Below are positions 1 through 5,755 of a stretch of DNA of 5,755 nucleotides, piece by piece. Numbering within the stretch: the first letter of the stretch is position 1; every line of letters starts with the position of its first letter. A model generated the notes under the pieces. The model was not told the origin of the DNA. It saw only the letters and a list, made by a program, of their open reading frames with translations, and did no database searches. The DNA lies in assembly GCA_013694835.1 (NCBI GenBank), contig JACDBP010000278.1, positions 1-5,755 on the forward strand, in the 5' to 3' direction. The position numbers and the translations under genes are program-made. The stretch is from Chloroflexota bacterium. Lineage in GTDB: Bacteria > Chloroflexota > Limnocylindria > Limnocylindrales > CSP1-4.

Positions 1-301
1 CGTCGAGGCCGCCGAACGACTGGCCCCCGCTCGCGCCATCCGCGGGCGGTAGGGTCGCGGGTCCCGGAAAGCTCGCCGCGGGCTGAGGGTCCGGCCAGGG
101 CTGAGGCGGCGGGGGCGGTGACGGCGATACTGCGGCACTCCCGGCGCCGACCCCGGACATCGCCGCAGTTCCCGCGGTCGCCGCCGTCCCCTGGGCGGAC
201 TCGCCGGCTGCGGCTTCGCCGCCCCATTCCAGGAACTGGCCGCAGGATCCGCAGAACTCGTCGCCCTCGGCGTTGTGGAACCCGCAGTTGCGACAGATCA
301 T
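1..301 (-). CDS. Zinc-ribbon domain protein, N-terminal part (runs off left edge)
   Basis: This reading frame is open from an ATG at 301 to the window edge, so only the first 100 residues are visible. They begin MICRNCGFHN and carry two CxxC knuckles, C3/C6 and C17/C20 (C-x2-C-x10-C-x2-C). This is the layout of a small N-terminal zinc ribbon that binds one zinc ion. From about residue 27 the chain becomes a low-complexity Ala/Gly/Ser and then Pro-rich linker (a run of prolines near residue 64). That arrangement is common in proteins that tether a ribbon to a membrane segment or a later domain. The start is well supported: GAGGGG lies at 314-309, seven bases upstream of the ATG. A good -10 box lies further upstream. 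The main domain is outside the window, so the function cannot be named. Ribbons of this kind are often structural or protein-binding. The gene is divergent from the secreted protein at 454. Confidence 0.85.
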   Translation of the reverse strand, partial: MICRNCGFHNAEGDEFCGSCGQFLEWGGEAAAGESAQGTAATAGTAAMSGVGAGSAAVSPSPPPPPQPWPDPQPAASFPGPATLPPADGASGGQSFGGLD

Positions 302-328
302 CAGAATTCCCCTCGCGATGCTCCGCCG

Positions 329-357
329 AGTATAGGCAGCGAAGTCATCGGGGCGAA
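329..357 (-). promoter_or_regulatory. Candidate sigma-70-type promoter for the zinc-ribbon gene
   Basis: Read on the minus strand, TATACT (334-329) matches the -10 consensus at five of six bases. It is preceded, after 17 bases, by TTCGCC (357-352), a weak -35 with three matches. Transcription would start near 322, leaving a leader of about 20 bases that contains the GAGGGG ribosome binding site. An AT-rich hexamer stands out in this GC-rich gap. The weak -35 keeps confidence low. Confidence 0.35.
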
Positions 358-453
358 GCCAGGTGAAACGCAGGGGCGCTTCAGGCGTCATCAGGGAACA
401 CGGACGAGTACGACGTGCGATGTGCGTCCCGGCTCACCGTCCCCGGGGATCCC

Positions 454-2160
454 ATGTATCCGGTCCGCTCCATCCTCGACGCATCACGCCCGTTCGGCGT
501 CGCCGCCGCGGCCAGCCTGCTGCTCGTCGCTGCGCTGATCGCGCCTGCGGGCGCGTCCGCGTCGGCGCCCGGGTCCGCAGCCGTTGGCGAGCGGGGAATC
601 GGCGTCGGATCGGCAGCCGTCGCCGAGTCGGGAGTCGGGGTCGGGTCTGCAGCGGTCAGCGAGATCGGACCGGCAGGGCCTGGCTGGATCACCTGGCGGG
701 ATCACGGGCCGGATGGTGGCGTGCCGCGGCCGGCCGAGTCGCTCATGGCTTCGCCGGCTGCGACCACCTCGTGCCCCGGTGCGATGGGCTCGAGTCCCGC
801 GAGGTTCCTCCGACTCGTGTGCGTGACAGGGTCCGGCACCACCGGCTGGACCGCGGCCGACAGGTCGGCGCTCGGAGTCACGCTCAATGCCATCTATCCG
901 CGGCTGGTCGCGCTGTACGGACAGCCGATGCATGGTCATACGGTCACGATCGTCCCGGACGCGAGCCTCGAAGGCGTCGCGTACTACCAGAGCTGGTACC
1001 AGGTCGACGCGAACGGCGTGGTCGTGCCGGGTTCGTGTCGCGCGGAGATCCACCTCGCTCCGGCTGACGGTCGCGACGGATCCGCACGCATCCACTACCT
1101 GCCGCACGAGGTACTCCACGCGTTCCACGGCTGCCAGGCACCACCGACGCCGGCGGTCGAGGAGGGGATGACGGAAGCCGCCGCAACCCTTGTTCGTCGC
1201 GCCGTCGCCAAGGAGCTCGGTGTGGCCTGGGACCGGCCGTCAGAGCCGGCGGGCGTCTACGCCACCGACTCGGCCATCCCGATCACCGACCAACTCAACG
1301 GGCCGCTGATGAGTGCCGGTCGGTGGACCAACCGTGATGGGACGAGCAGACCGCAGACGCGGATGCTGTATGGGGCGGCGGCAGCGTACTGGTGGACCCT
1401 TTGGCGGATCGACGCTGCGTTCTTCCGCGATTGGAACGCGAGTTGGCGAGCGCAGGACCGGCACACCCAAAGCCAGCTTACGAGACTGACTCGGGTCCAC
1501 CGCCTCGCTGGTGAGCTCGTTCCGGCGGTCGGCTTCAAGCCGTACGCGACCTGGCACTCGCAGCAGCTGGTGATGGCGCAGCGACACGAGGCCGGGTTGC
1601 GGCTCCTCTGCGGCGACGCCTCGACCCAGCGTGCGGATGGGTACATGGCGGGCCTGGTCCAGGTGATCGCGACCGACGCGGAGCGCGACGATCGTGTGTT
1701 CGCCAACGACGTTCGCCTCTCGATGACCAGGCCTGACGGCTCCACGGCCTTCGGACCGATCACGGTGTCGGGTAGCGAGCTGGGCGGCGGCTTCCTGTTC
1801 GATGCCATGCAGGCAGGCGGTCCCGTAGCGGAAGCGGACAGCGGCGCGTACCGGCTGACGGCGCAGCGTGCCGATGACGGCTCGCTCATCGGCCGTTGCT
1901 GGTTCGTCGGTGGGTTCCCGGTCGCCAGCCGGCTGATCGTCGTTGCCGAGCCGGGTCAGTCGGTGAAGGTCACCGTGCCGAGACTCATTGATGGGCAGAT
2001 CATCCGCGTGACGCGGACCAAGCTTGTCGGATCCGGTCGCGTCGCTGTGTTCGGCCGCCTGATGCCAGGCATCGCTACCATCGGTCTGGACGGAGCCGCC
2101 CCGACCAAGGTCGTGCCAGTCAGCTTGCGAGGCGCCGTCGTGGCCCTGTCCGCGCCGTAG
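454..2160 (+). CDS. Secreted HExxH putative zinc metallopeptidase with N-terminal 12-residue repeats
   Basis: The protein has 568 residues. Residues 1-36 form a signal peptide: a basic start (MYPVRS), a hydrophobic core (roughly 16-30) and an Ala-x-Ala type site near residue 35. Residues 40-75 are three copies of a 12-residue Gly/Ala/Val repeat (GSAAVxE core). A globular part follows, with HEVLH at 218-222, the HExxH zinc/catalytic signature. EEGMTEA at 236-242 resembles the 'xEGxxE' element that gives the third ligand in gluzincin peptidases. The gap of 14 to 18 residues is at or below the short end for that clan, so the third ligand is uncertain. Six cysteines (107, 123, 195, 227, 386, 482) fit an exported disulfide-bonded protein. 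The region after about residue 390 looks beta-rich and may be a binding or accessory domain. I chose the ATG at 454 over an in-frame ATG at 415 because the signal peptide begins there and GGGGA sits just upstream (445-449). I do not recognise a named family. Protease activity is inferred from the motif only. Confidence 0.88.
   Translation: MYPVRSILDASRPFGVAAAASLLLVAALIAPAGASASAPGSAAVGERGIGVGSAAVAESGVGVGSAAVSEIGPAGPGWITWRDHGPDGGVPRPAESLMASPAATTSCPGAMGSSPARFLRLVCVTGSGTTGWTAADRSALGVTLNAIYPRLVALYGQPMHGHTVTIVPDASLEGVAYYQSWYQVDANGVVVPGSCRAEIHLAPADGRDGSARIHYLPHEVLHAFHGCQAPPTPAVEEGMTEAAATLVRRAVAKELGVAWDRPSEPAGVYATDSAIPITDQLNGPLMSAGRWTNRDGTSRPQTRMLYGAAAAYWWTLWRIDAAFFRDWNASWRAQDRHTQSQLTRLTRVHRLAGELVPAVGFKPYATWHSQQLVMAQRHEAGLRLLCGDASTQRADGYMAGLVQVIATDAERDDRVFANDVRLSMTRPDGSTAFGPITVSGSELGGGFLFDAMQAGGPVAEADSGAYRLTAQRADDGSLIGRCWFVGGFPVASRLIVVAEPGQSVKVTVPRLIDGQIIRVTRTKLVGSGRVAVFGRLMPGIATIGLDGAAPTKVVPVSLRGAVVALSAP
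571..678 (+). repeat. Three in-frame 36-bp tandem repeats (12 residues each)
   Basis: Three consecutive units at 571-606, 607-642 and 643-678 encode GSAAVGERGIGV, GSAAVAESGVGV and GSAAVSEIGPAG. The first two units are closest. The third diverges in its second half. The period of exactly 36 bases keeps the frame. The repeat lies directly behind the predicted signal-peptide cleavage site, so it would form a flexible N-terminal stalk in the mature protein. Different synonymous codons among the units argue that the duplication is not very recent. Confidence 0.85.
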
Positions 2161-2263
2161 ACGCGGGACGCCGGGCGCGCAAACGCGATCTGTGCTCTCC
2201 TCCGGCGCTGGTGGCAGCTACCTTCCCCGGCGCCAGGATGGCGGGAGGGGCACACTGGGTCAC

Positions 2264-2662
2264 GTGATCACCCTCGATCTGGCGCGTCGGCTGCGGGCCG
2301 CGGGCATCCCTTGGACGCCGGCTTCCGGTGACCGTTTCATGGTTCCGGACCGTGACATGGACGACGAGGTGTTCATGGTCAGCGAGATGACCGTGGAGGC
2401 GCACGACCGCCCGAGTGGGCGCGTGATCCGGTTCAATGGCACCACGGAGTGGGCGCTCGACAGCATCGAGGCTCGGGACGTCGTGTGGCTGCCGCGGGAA
2501 GATCAGCTGCGCACACTCCTCGGAGGCAGGTTCGTTCGCCTCGAGGTTGTTCCGGACGGGTGGGCGGTCACCACCGAGCACGGCGGTCGACGGCACCGCC
2601 ACCAGGATCCGGACGTCGAGCGGGCCTACGCGCTGAGCATCCTGGCGGCCCTGACCGGCTGA
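2264..2662 (+). CDS. Small conserved protein of unknown function (often auto-labelled 'pilus assembly protein CpaE')
   Basis: The protein has 132 residues and starts with a GTG at 2264 (ITLDLARRLRAAGIPW). Its centre contains SGDRFMVPDRDMDDEVF (21-37), SGRVIRFNGTTEWALDSIE (51-69) and WLPREDQLRTLLG (75-87). From memory this pattern belongs to a compact family in actinobacteria and Chloroflexota that databases often label CpaE. True CpaE proteins are longer and have a receiver-like domain and a MinD-type ATPase. Nothing here has a P-loop or Walker motif, so that label should not be trusted. There is no signal peptide or membrane segment, so it should be cytosolic. The family lacks a known activity. 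An ATG at 2192 would add 24 residues with no conserved look, and the similarity begins at the GTG. A GGAGGGG run (2244-2250) sits 13 bases upstream of the GTG, a longish spacing. It follows the secreted peptidase by 103 bases and may be co-transcribed. Confidence 0.82.
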   Translation: MITLDLARRLRAAGIPWTPASGDRFMVPDRDMDDEVFMVSEMTVEAHDRPSGRVIRFNGTTEWALDSIEARDVVWLPREDQLRTLLGGRFVRLEVVPDGWAVTTEHGGRRHRHQDPDVERAYALSILAALTG

Positions 2663-2696
2663 CGACCCCGGAGCGGCAATTCCCGGTTGGGTCCCA

Positions 2697-2751
2697 GCTC
2701 CAGCCCCCGGCGACCCCGCGACCCCTTGCCGCCCCGCTCCAGCCCCCCGGC
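2697..2751. repeat. Direct repeat of about 15 bp in the convergent gap
   Basis: GCTCCAGCCCCCGGC at 2697-2711 recurs at 2736-2751 with one extra C. It lies in the C-rich gap between the two converging genes. GCGGCAA (2673-2679) is also complementary to TTGCCGC (2726-2732), and GGAGCGG (2670-2676) to CCGCTCC (2734-2740), so alternative long-loop foldings are possible. No compact hairpin with a T-run is visible, so I do not call a terminator. Confidence 0.5.
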
Positions 2752-2755
2752 CGCC

Positions 2756-4162
2756 TCAGGCCAGGGTCGGACCGACCGCGCGGCGCTTCAGGAACCTGCC
2801 ATCGCCCCTGGCGCCGGTGAACTGCCCGTTCTCCACCACGACCTTGCCACGCGAGAGCACCACGTCGGAGCCGCCGACGACCTGCCGACCCTCGTAGCAG
2901 GAGTAATCGACGTTCATGTGGTGCGTCGAAGCGGAGATCGTGTGCCTCCTCTCCGGGTCATAGATCACGATGTCCGCGTCCGCGCCCGCGGCCACCACCC
3001 CCTTCACACCTTCCAGCCCGAACATGCGCGCCGGGGCGGCGGCGATGATCTCCACCCAGCGTTCGCGGCTGATCCGCCCGCCCACGACGCCACCGTCGTG
3101 CATCAGGTCGACGCGGTCCTCGACGCCGGGCAGGCCGTTCGGGACCTTCCGGAAGTCGCCCTGTCCGAGCTGCTTCTGATCGTGGAAGTCGAAGGGGCAG
3201 TGGTCGGTCGCCACGAGCTGCAGGTCGTCCTTGACGAGGCCCGACCAGAGCTCCGGCTGATGGTCCGCGGTCCGCAGCGGCGGCGAGCAGACGAACTTGG
3301 CGCCCTCGAACCCGTTGCCCATGTCCTCGAGTGAGAGGAAGAGGTACTGCGGACACGTCTCGGCGAACGCGTTCACGCCCCGGTCGCGAGCCCCGCGGAC
3401 CGCATCCAGCGCGTCGCGGGCCGAAAGGTGGACGATGTAGACCGGCACGCCAGCCGCTTCGGCCAGACGGATGACCCGGTTCGTGGCCTCGCCCTCGAAG
3501 ATCGGGTATCGAACGACCCCGTGGTAGTACGGGTCGGTGTTCCCGGCCTCGACCGCCTGGGCCGCCACCACGTCGATGGCCATGCCGTTCTCGGCGTGCA
3601 TCATGATCAGCCCGTCGTTCGTGGCCGTCCGCTGCATCGCCCGGAAGATCGCGCCGTCATCGCTGTAGAAGACGCCCGGATAGGCCGTGAACAGCTTGAA
3701 GTCCGTGACGCCCTCGGCCACGAGCTGGTCCATCTCCACCAGCGACTCGTCGGTCACGTCCGACATGATCATGTGAAAGCCGTAGTCGACCACGGCGTTG
3801 CCCTGGGCCTTGGCGTGCCAGGCATCGAGACCCTCCCGGAGGGACCTGCCCCGTGTCTGGACGGCGAAGTCGATGATCGTCGTGGTGCCCCCGAATGCCG
3901 CGGCCCGCGTGCCGGTCTCGAAGGTGTCCTTCGCGAACGTCCCGCCGAACGGCAGCTCCATGTGCGTGTGGACGTCGATGGCACCCGGGATGACGAGCTT
4001 GCCGGACGCGTCGATGGTCCGGTCGACCTGCACCGACCCTCCGCCGGCGCCGCGGGACAGCCCGCGGCCGACCGCGCTGACGGTCTCCCCATCGATGAGC
4101 ACGTCGGCTTCGACCGAGCCCCCCGCGTTGACCACCGTGCCGCCGCTGATGAGGATGCGCAC
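2756..4162 (-). CDS. hydA: Dihydropyrimidinase / D-hydantoinase
   Basis: The protein has 468 residues, the usual length for the family. It hydrolyses the cyclic amide bond of 5,6-dihydrouracil/dihydrothymine or 5-substituted hydantoins to the N-carbamoyl amino acid. It is a cytosolic amidohydrolase with a binuclear metal centre in a TIM barrel, usually acting as a tetramer. All expected active-site residues are present: H65-T-H67 (IDVHTHME), K156 (DFKLFTAY, the carbamylated lysine), Y161, H189 (HAEN), H245 (VHLS), D320 (TDHCPF), S293 (CSPPLR) and N342 (PNGLPGVEDR). The C-terminal small beta domain closes with the GADADIVIYDPE strand. An unusual Gly-rich insert lies at 37-42. The GTG at 4162 is chosen because the family N-terminus (RILISGGTVV) starts there and an excellent AGGAGG precedes it by 8 bases; the upstream ATGs give an unrelated extension. 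Hydantoin versus dihydropyrimidine preference cannot be read from the sequence. It lies downstream of the LLM oxidoreductase on the same strand and converges on the small gene ending at 2662. Confidence 0.96.
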   Translation of the reverse strand: MRILISGGTVVNAGGSVEADVLIDGETVSAVGRGLSRGAGGGSVQVDRTIDASGKLVIPGAIDVHTHMELPFGGTFAKDTFETGTRAAAFGGTTTIIDFAVQTRGRSLREGLDAWHAKAQGNAVVDYGFHMIMSDVTDESLVEMDQLVAEGVTDFKLFTAYPGVFYSDDGAIFRAMQRTATNDGLIMMHAENGMAIDVVAAQAVEAGNTDPYYHGVVRYPIFEGEATNRVIRLAEAAGVPVYIVHLSARDALDAVRGARDRGVNAFAETCPQYLFLSLEDMGNGFEGAKFVCSPPLRTADHQPELWSGLVKDDLQLVATDHCPFDFHDQKQLGQGDFRKVPNGLPGVEDRVDLMHDGGVVGGRISRERWVEIIAAAPARMFGLEGVKGVVAAGADADIVIYDPERRHTISASTHHMNVDYSCYEGRQVVGGSDVVLSRGKVVVENGQFTGARGDGRFLKRRAVGPTLA

Positions 4163-4165
4163 CGG

Positions 4166-4177
4166 TCCCTCCTCCTC
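4166..4177 (-). promoter_or_regulatory. Strong ribosome binding site deciding the GTG start of hydA
   Basis: On the minus strand GAGGAGGAGGGA precedes the GTG at 4162. The AGGAGG core at 4176-4171 leaves 8 bases to the start codon. This matches the 16S 3' end almost perfectly and is far stronger than anything before the upstream in-frame ATGs at 4264 and 4327, so it fixes the start. Confidence 0.8.
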
Positions 4178-4211
4178 GTAGTACCTGCCGCACTCGACCC
4201 GCCGATGGTAG

Positions 4212-4231
4212 CCCGCGCCGCGACGCGCGGG
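4212..4231. repeat. GC inverted repeat in the hydA leader
   Basis: CCCGCGC (4212-4218) and GCGCGGG (4225-4231) are perfect complements around a six-base loop. The repeat lies about 50-70 bases upstream of the hydA start. TACCAT (read on the minus strand, about 4210-4205) follows directly and could pass as a -10 box. It could be an operator or leader hairpin, or a chance product of high GC. No T-run follows it. Confidence 0.4.
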
Positions 4232-4250
4232 GCAGAGGACACCACACCGC

Positions 4251-4346
4251 CGTTGGACGTTCATCCGGTTCCGGTTCCGGGTCGTTGCCGACGTCACCGG
4301 CGCCTGGGAAAAGTGGTATCTCGACAACGTCCAGGTCTACACCTGC
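4251..4346 (+). pseudogene. Possible relic: C-terminal fragment of a secreted jellyroll-type protein
   Basis: In the gap between the two minus-strand genes, the plus-strand frame starting at 4251 reads RWTFIRFRFRVVAD, then VTGAWEKWYLDNVQVYTC, ending at 4346. 'W-Y-L-D-N-V-x-V' after an FRVxxD strand is the usual last-strand signature of MAM-like or lectin-like beta-sandwich domains in secreted proteins. Bases outside these limits lose protein character in this frame: upstream is Arg/Pro-rich, downstream runs on without a stop into the antisense of the oxidoreductase gene. There is no start codon with a ribosome binding site. I read it as a decayed 3' end of a gene lost from this spot. A chance resemblance over 32 residues remains possible. 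Confidence 0.4.
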
Positions 4347-4375
4347 GTCTGGATCCACTCTTCAGTTCGGCAGAG

Positions 4376-4404
4376 AGAGCCCCGGCGGAAACGCCCGGGC
4401 CTCT
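4376..4404 (-). terminator. Hairpin terminator candidate downstream of the LLM oxidoreductase gene
   Basis: AGAGCCCCGGCG (4376-4387) pairs with 4392-4404 through 11 base pairs with one C-C mismatch and one bulged C. The loop is GAAA on plus and TTTC on minus. It starts 20 bases beyond the oxidoreductase stop codon at 4425. The minus-strand 3' side is CTCTCTGCC rather than a clean T-run, so termination may be partial. Because it also sits 30 bases past the relic fragment on the plus strand, it could have been a shared bidirectional terminator. Confidence 0.5.
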
Positions 4405-4424
4405 TCAACTCGTGCGGTGAGACG

Positions 4425-5435
4425 TCAGGCTGCGGGAGGTGCCCCTCCGCCCATCGCCGGGATGATCTCCCGGGCGTAGTGCTCGAGGGTCTCTTCCTCA
4501 TCGCCGTTCATGAGGTAGATGTTGAACTGCGTGACACCCGCGTCCGCCAGCTCGGCGAGCTTGGCGCGGTGCTGTTCCAGCGAGCCGATCACGCAGAACC
4601 GATCCACCACGTCATCGTCCACGAACGTGGCATTCGACGAGCCGACCTCGGCGTGGTGAAGATAGTCGTAGCCCGAACGGTCGCGGACGTAGCCCGTCAG
4701 CGCCGACGGCAGGTCGTTCGGATCGTACTTGTTGACAAGGTCGACAACGTGATTGCTGACCAGCGCGGGGAACCAGCGGACACGCTCCCGGCACGACGCC
4801 AGGTCTCCGACATGGGCCGGCGCCGCGGCCATCACCTGGATCTCCGACGGGTCCCGGCCAACCTCCCTGGCCGCCTCGCGCAACTGGCCCACGAACCAGC
4901 GGATGAGGTCCGGATCGGCCAGCTGGAGGATCACCCCGTCGGCGATGCGTGCCGTCAGCTTGAGGGCCATCGGACCGTAGCCGGCGATCCAGACCGGCAG
5001 CTTGTGACCCGCCGACCAGCTCAGCTGGAGTGACGTGCCCTCATCGTCGACCGCGCGCCCCTCCACCAGCTCACGGATGACGTGGACCGATTCCTCCAGC
5101 CGCTTCATCGTCGTCGGGGGCTTGCCCATCACCCGCCGGGCCGAGTCGCCTCGTCCGATGCCGAGCACCATCCGCCCGCTCGAGATCAGATCCAGCGTCG
5201 CAAGGGCGCTCGCCGTCACCGACGGCTCGCGGGTCGCCGGGTTGGTGACACACGTCCCGAGTCGCAGCCGATCGGTGCTCAGGGCCATCAGCGTCAGCAG
5301 CGGATAGACCTCCTTCCAGAGCACGTGGCTATCGAACAGCCAGCCGTATCCGAAGCCGCCCGCCTCCGCCTGGCGGGTGAGCGTGATCAGCCGCTCGATC
5401 TCCGCGTCGGTCTTGAGCGTGAATCCGAAGTCCAT
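4425..5435 (-). CDS. Luciferase-like (LLM class) flavin/F420-dependent oxidoreductase, TIGR03842-like
   Basis: The protein has 336 residues, a normal length for a single-domain bacterial-luciferase-fold TIM barrel that binds reduced F420 or FMN. Visible family marks are the N-terminal strand MDFGFTLKTD, YGWLFDSHVLW (30-40), the strand RLRLGTCVTNPATREPSVTA (56-75), the cofactor-binding GIGRGDSARRVMG (92-104), PVWIAGYGPMAL (147-158), DGVILQLADPD (166-176) and the late ETLEHYAREIIPAMG (315-329). From memory this matches the F420-dependent-type subfamily TIGR03842, whose members often sit next to dihydropyrimidinase genes. The substrate is unknown; an oxidative step on a ring compound or a product of cyclic-amide breakdown is inference. 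Choice of F420 over FMN is not decidable here. The ATG at 5435 is preceded by GGGGA five bases upstream and starts the conserved strand; an in-frame ATG at 5489 only adds a non-conserved basic stretch. A hairpin follows the stop. hydA lies 262 bases downstream on the same strand. Confidence 0.94.
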   Translation of the reverse strand: MDFGFTLKTDAEIERLITLTRQAEAGGFGYGWLFDSHVLWKEVYPLLTLMALSTDRLRLGTCVTNPATREPSVTASALATLDLISSGRMVLGIGRGDSARRVMGKPPTTMKRLEESVHVIRELVEGRAVDDEGTSLQLSWSAGHKLPVWIAGYGPMALKLTARIADGVILQLADPDLIRWFVGQLREAAREVGRDPSEIQVMAAAPAHVGDLASCRERVRWFPALVSNHVVDLVNKYDPNDLPSALTGYVRDRSGYDYLHHAEVGSSNATFVDDDVVDRFCVIGSLEQHRAKLAELADAGVTQFNIYLMNGDEEETLEHYAREIIPAMGGGAPPAA

Positions 5436-5684
5436 GCCGCTCCCCAAAGGTCGGTGAGTCGAACGCCGACGATACGGAGTTTGCACCACGGCACGTCCGT
5501 TGATGCCTGGTTCATGCCACGGGAACCCGCCGGACCCAACGTTGTCGCTGGAGCTGCACCGGCATGGACGGGCTCACGACCGACGATCCGCGACTGCCCC
5601 GCGAGGTCCTGGCATCGCTGGAGCGGGAACTGCCACCACCGGTGCTCGTCGCGGTCGCTCGCTCGACCGATAGCGATCGGGCGG
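5436..5684. other. Non-coding gap upstream of the LLM gene
   Basis: These 249 bases separate the LLM start from the stop codon of the next minus-strand gene. On the minus strand TATCGT (5474-5469) matches the -10 consensus at four of six bases, 33 bases before the ATG, but I find no convincing -35 at 16-18 bases. An eight-base palindrome CAACGTTG lies at 5537-5544. The gap is long enough for the LLM gene to have its own promoter. Confidence 0.4.
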
Positions 5685-5755
5685 TCAGCGCTGGCGAACG
5701 CCGGCCACCCAGGCCGCGATCTCGGTCCGCCGCTCGGCACCGAGACGGCCCAGGA
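5685..5755 (-). CDS. C-terminal end of an unidentified protein (runs off right edge)
   Basis: A minus-strand frame enters from the right edge and reads LGRLGAERRTEIAAWVAGVRQR before a TGA at 5687-5685. The amphipathic, Ala/Glu/Arg-rich pattern ending in a basic tail looks like a genuine C-terminal helix. The opposite strand in the same stretch gives an Arg/Pro/Ser string typical of an antisense shadow. Only 23 residues are visible, so no family can be named. It would be the next gene upstream of the LLM oxidoreductase on the same strand, 249 bases away. Confidence 0.55.
   Translation of the reverse strand, partial: LGRLGAERRTEIAAWVAGVRQR

Noticed and set aside
415..453. In-frame ATG at 415 extending the secreted protein by 13 residues
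   Set aside because: It places extra polar residues before the signal peptide and has no ribosome binding site; the ATG at 454 starts a standard signal peptide.
484..1128. Minus-strand open frame of 214 residues
   Set aside because: It is antisense to the secreted protein, is Arg-rich and lacks any family pattern.
2161..2263. Possible terminator between the peptidase and the small conserved gene
   Set aside because: Only short GGCGC/GCGCC complementarity is present, with no compact stem and no T-run.
4163..4327. N-terminal extension of hydA to ATGs at 4264 or 4327
   Set aside because: The extra residues are unlike any amidohydrolase, and the strong ribosome binding site at 4166-4177 would lie inside the gene.
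3428..4420. Plus-strand open frame of 330 residues
   Set aside because: It mirrors the hydA coding strand; the His/Asp/Val/Arg-rich composition is a typical shadow of a high-GC gene, and hydA has all active-site residues.
4479..5033. Plus-strand open frame of 184 residues
   Set aside because: It is fully antisense to the well-supported LLM oxidoreductase.
5387..5740. Minus-strand open frame of 117 residues overlapping the LLM start
   Set aside because: It is out of frame with the LLM gene, has no family pattern, and runs antisense-like through the spacer and across the likely C-terminus at 5685-5755.

Overview
The window is a high-GC stretch of bacterial chromosome. Spacing is loose and G/C is strongly favoured at third codon positions. 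There is no insertion sequence, phage gene, RNA gene or CRISPR array. Gene content suggests a soil or sediment Chloroflexota (for example the Limnocylindria/Ellin6529 type) or a high-GC actinobacterium. It includes a zinc-ribbon protein with an Ala/Gly/Pro-rich tail, a small protein of a family often mislabelled CpaE, and a dihydropyrimidinase next to an F420-type luciferase-like oxidoreductase. This placement is inference from gene content; no marker gene is present.

Left part (1-2662). A zinc-ribbon protein runs leftward off the edge from 301. A secreted HExxH putative metallopeptidase (454-2160) diverges from it. This protein has a clear signal peptide and a three-copy 12-residue repeat behind the cleavage site. 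A small conserved cytosolic protein of about 132 residues (2264-2662) follows on the same strand. The 152-base gap between the divergent genes carries a candidate promoter for the zinc-ribbon gene.

Right part (2756-5755), all on the minus strand. The order of transcription is an unknown gene seen only by its last 23 residues (5685 to the edge), a luciferase-like monooxygenase (5435 to 4425) and a dihydropyrimidinase/hydantoinase (4162 to 2756). The last two are a recurrent pair in cyclic-amide (hydantoin/dihydropyrimidine) breakdown loci. Here they are separated by 262 bases that hold a hairpin terminator, a possible relic of a secreted-protein gene on the opposite strand, a short GC-rich inverted repeat and a very strong ribosome binding site for the hydantoinase. 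The hydantoinase converges on the small conserved gene across a C-rich 93-base gap.

No convincing new multi-gene system is present. The points most worth a second look are the secreted HExxH protein with its repeat, the relic coding fragment at 4251-4346, and the oxidoreductase/hydantoinase pairing with the hairpin between them.
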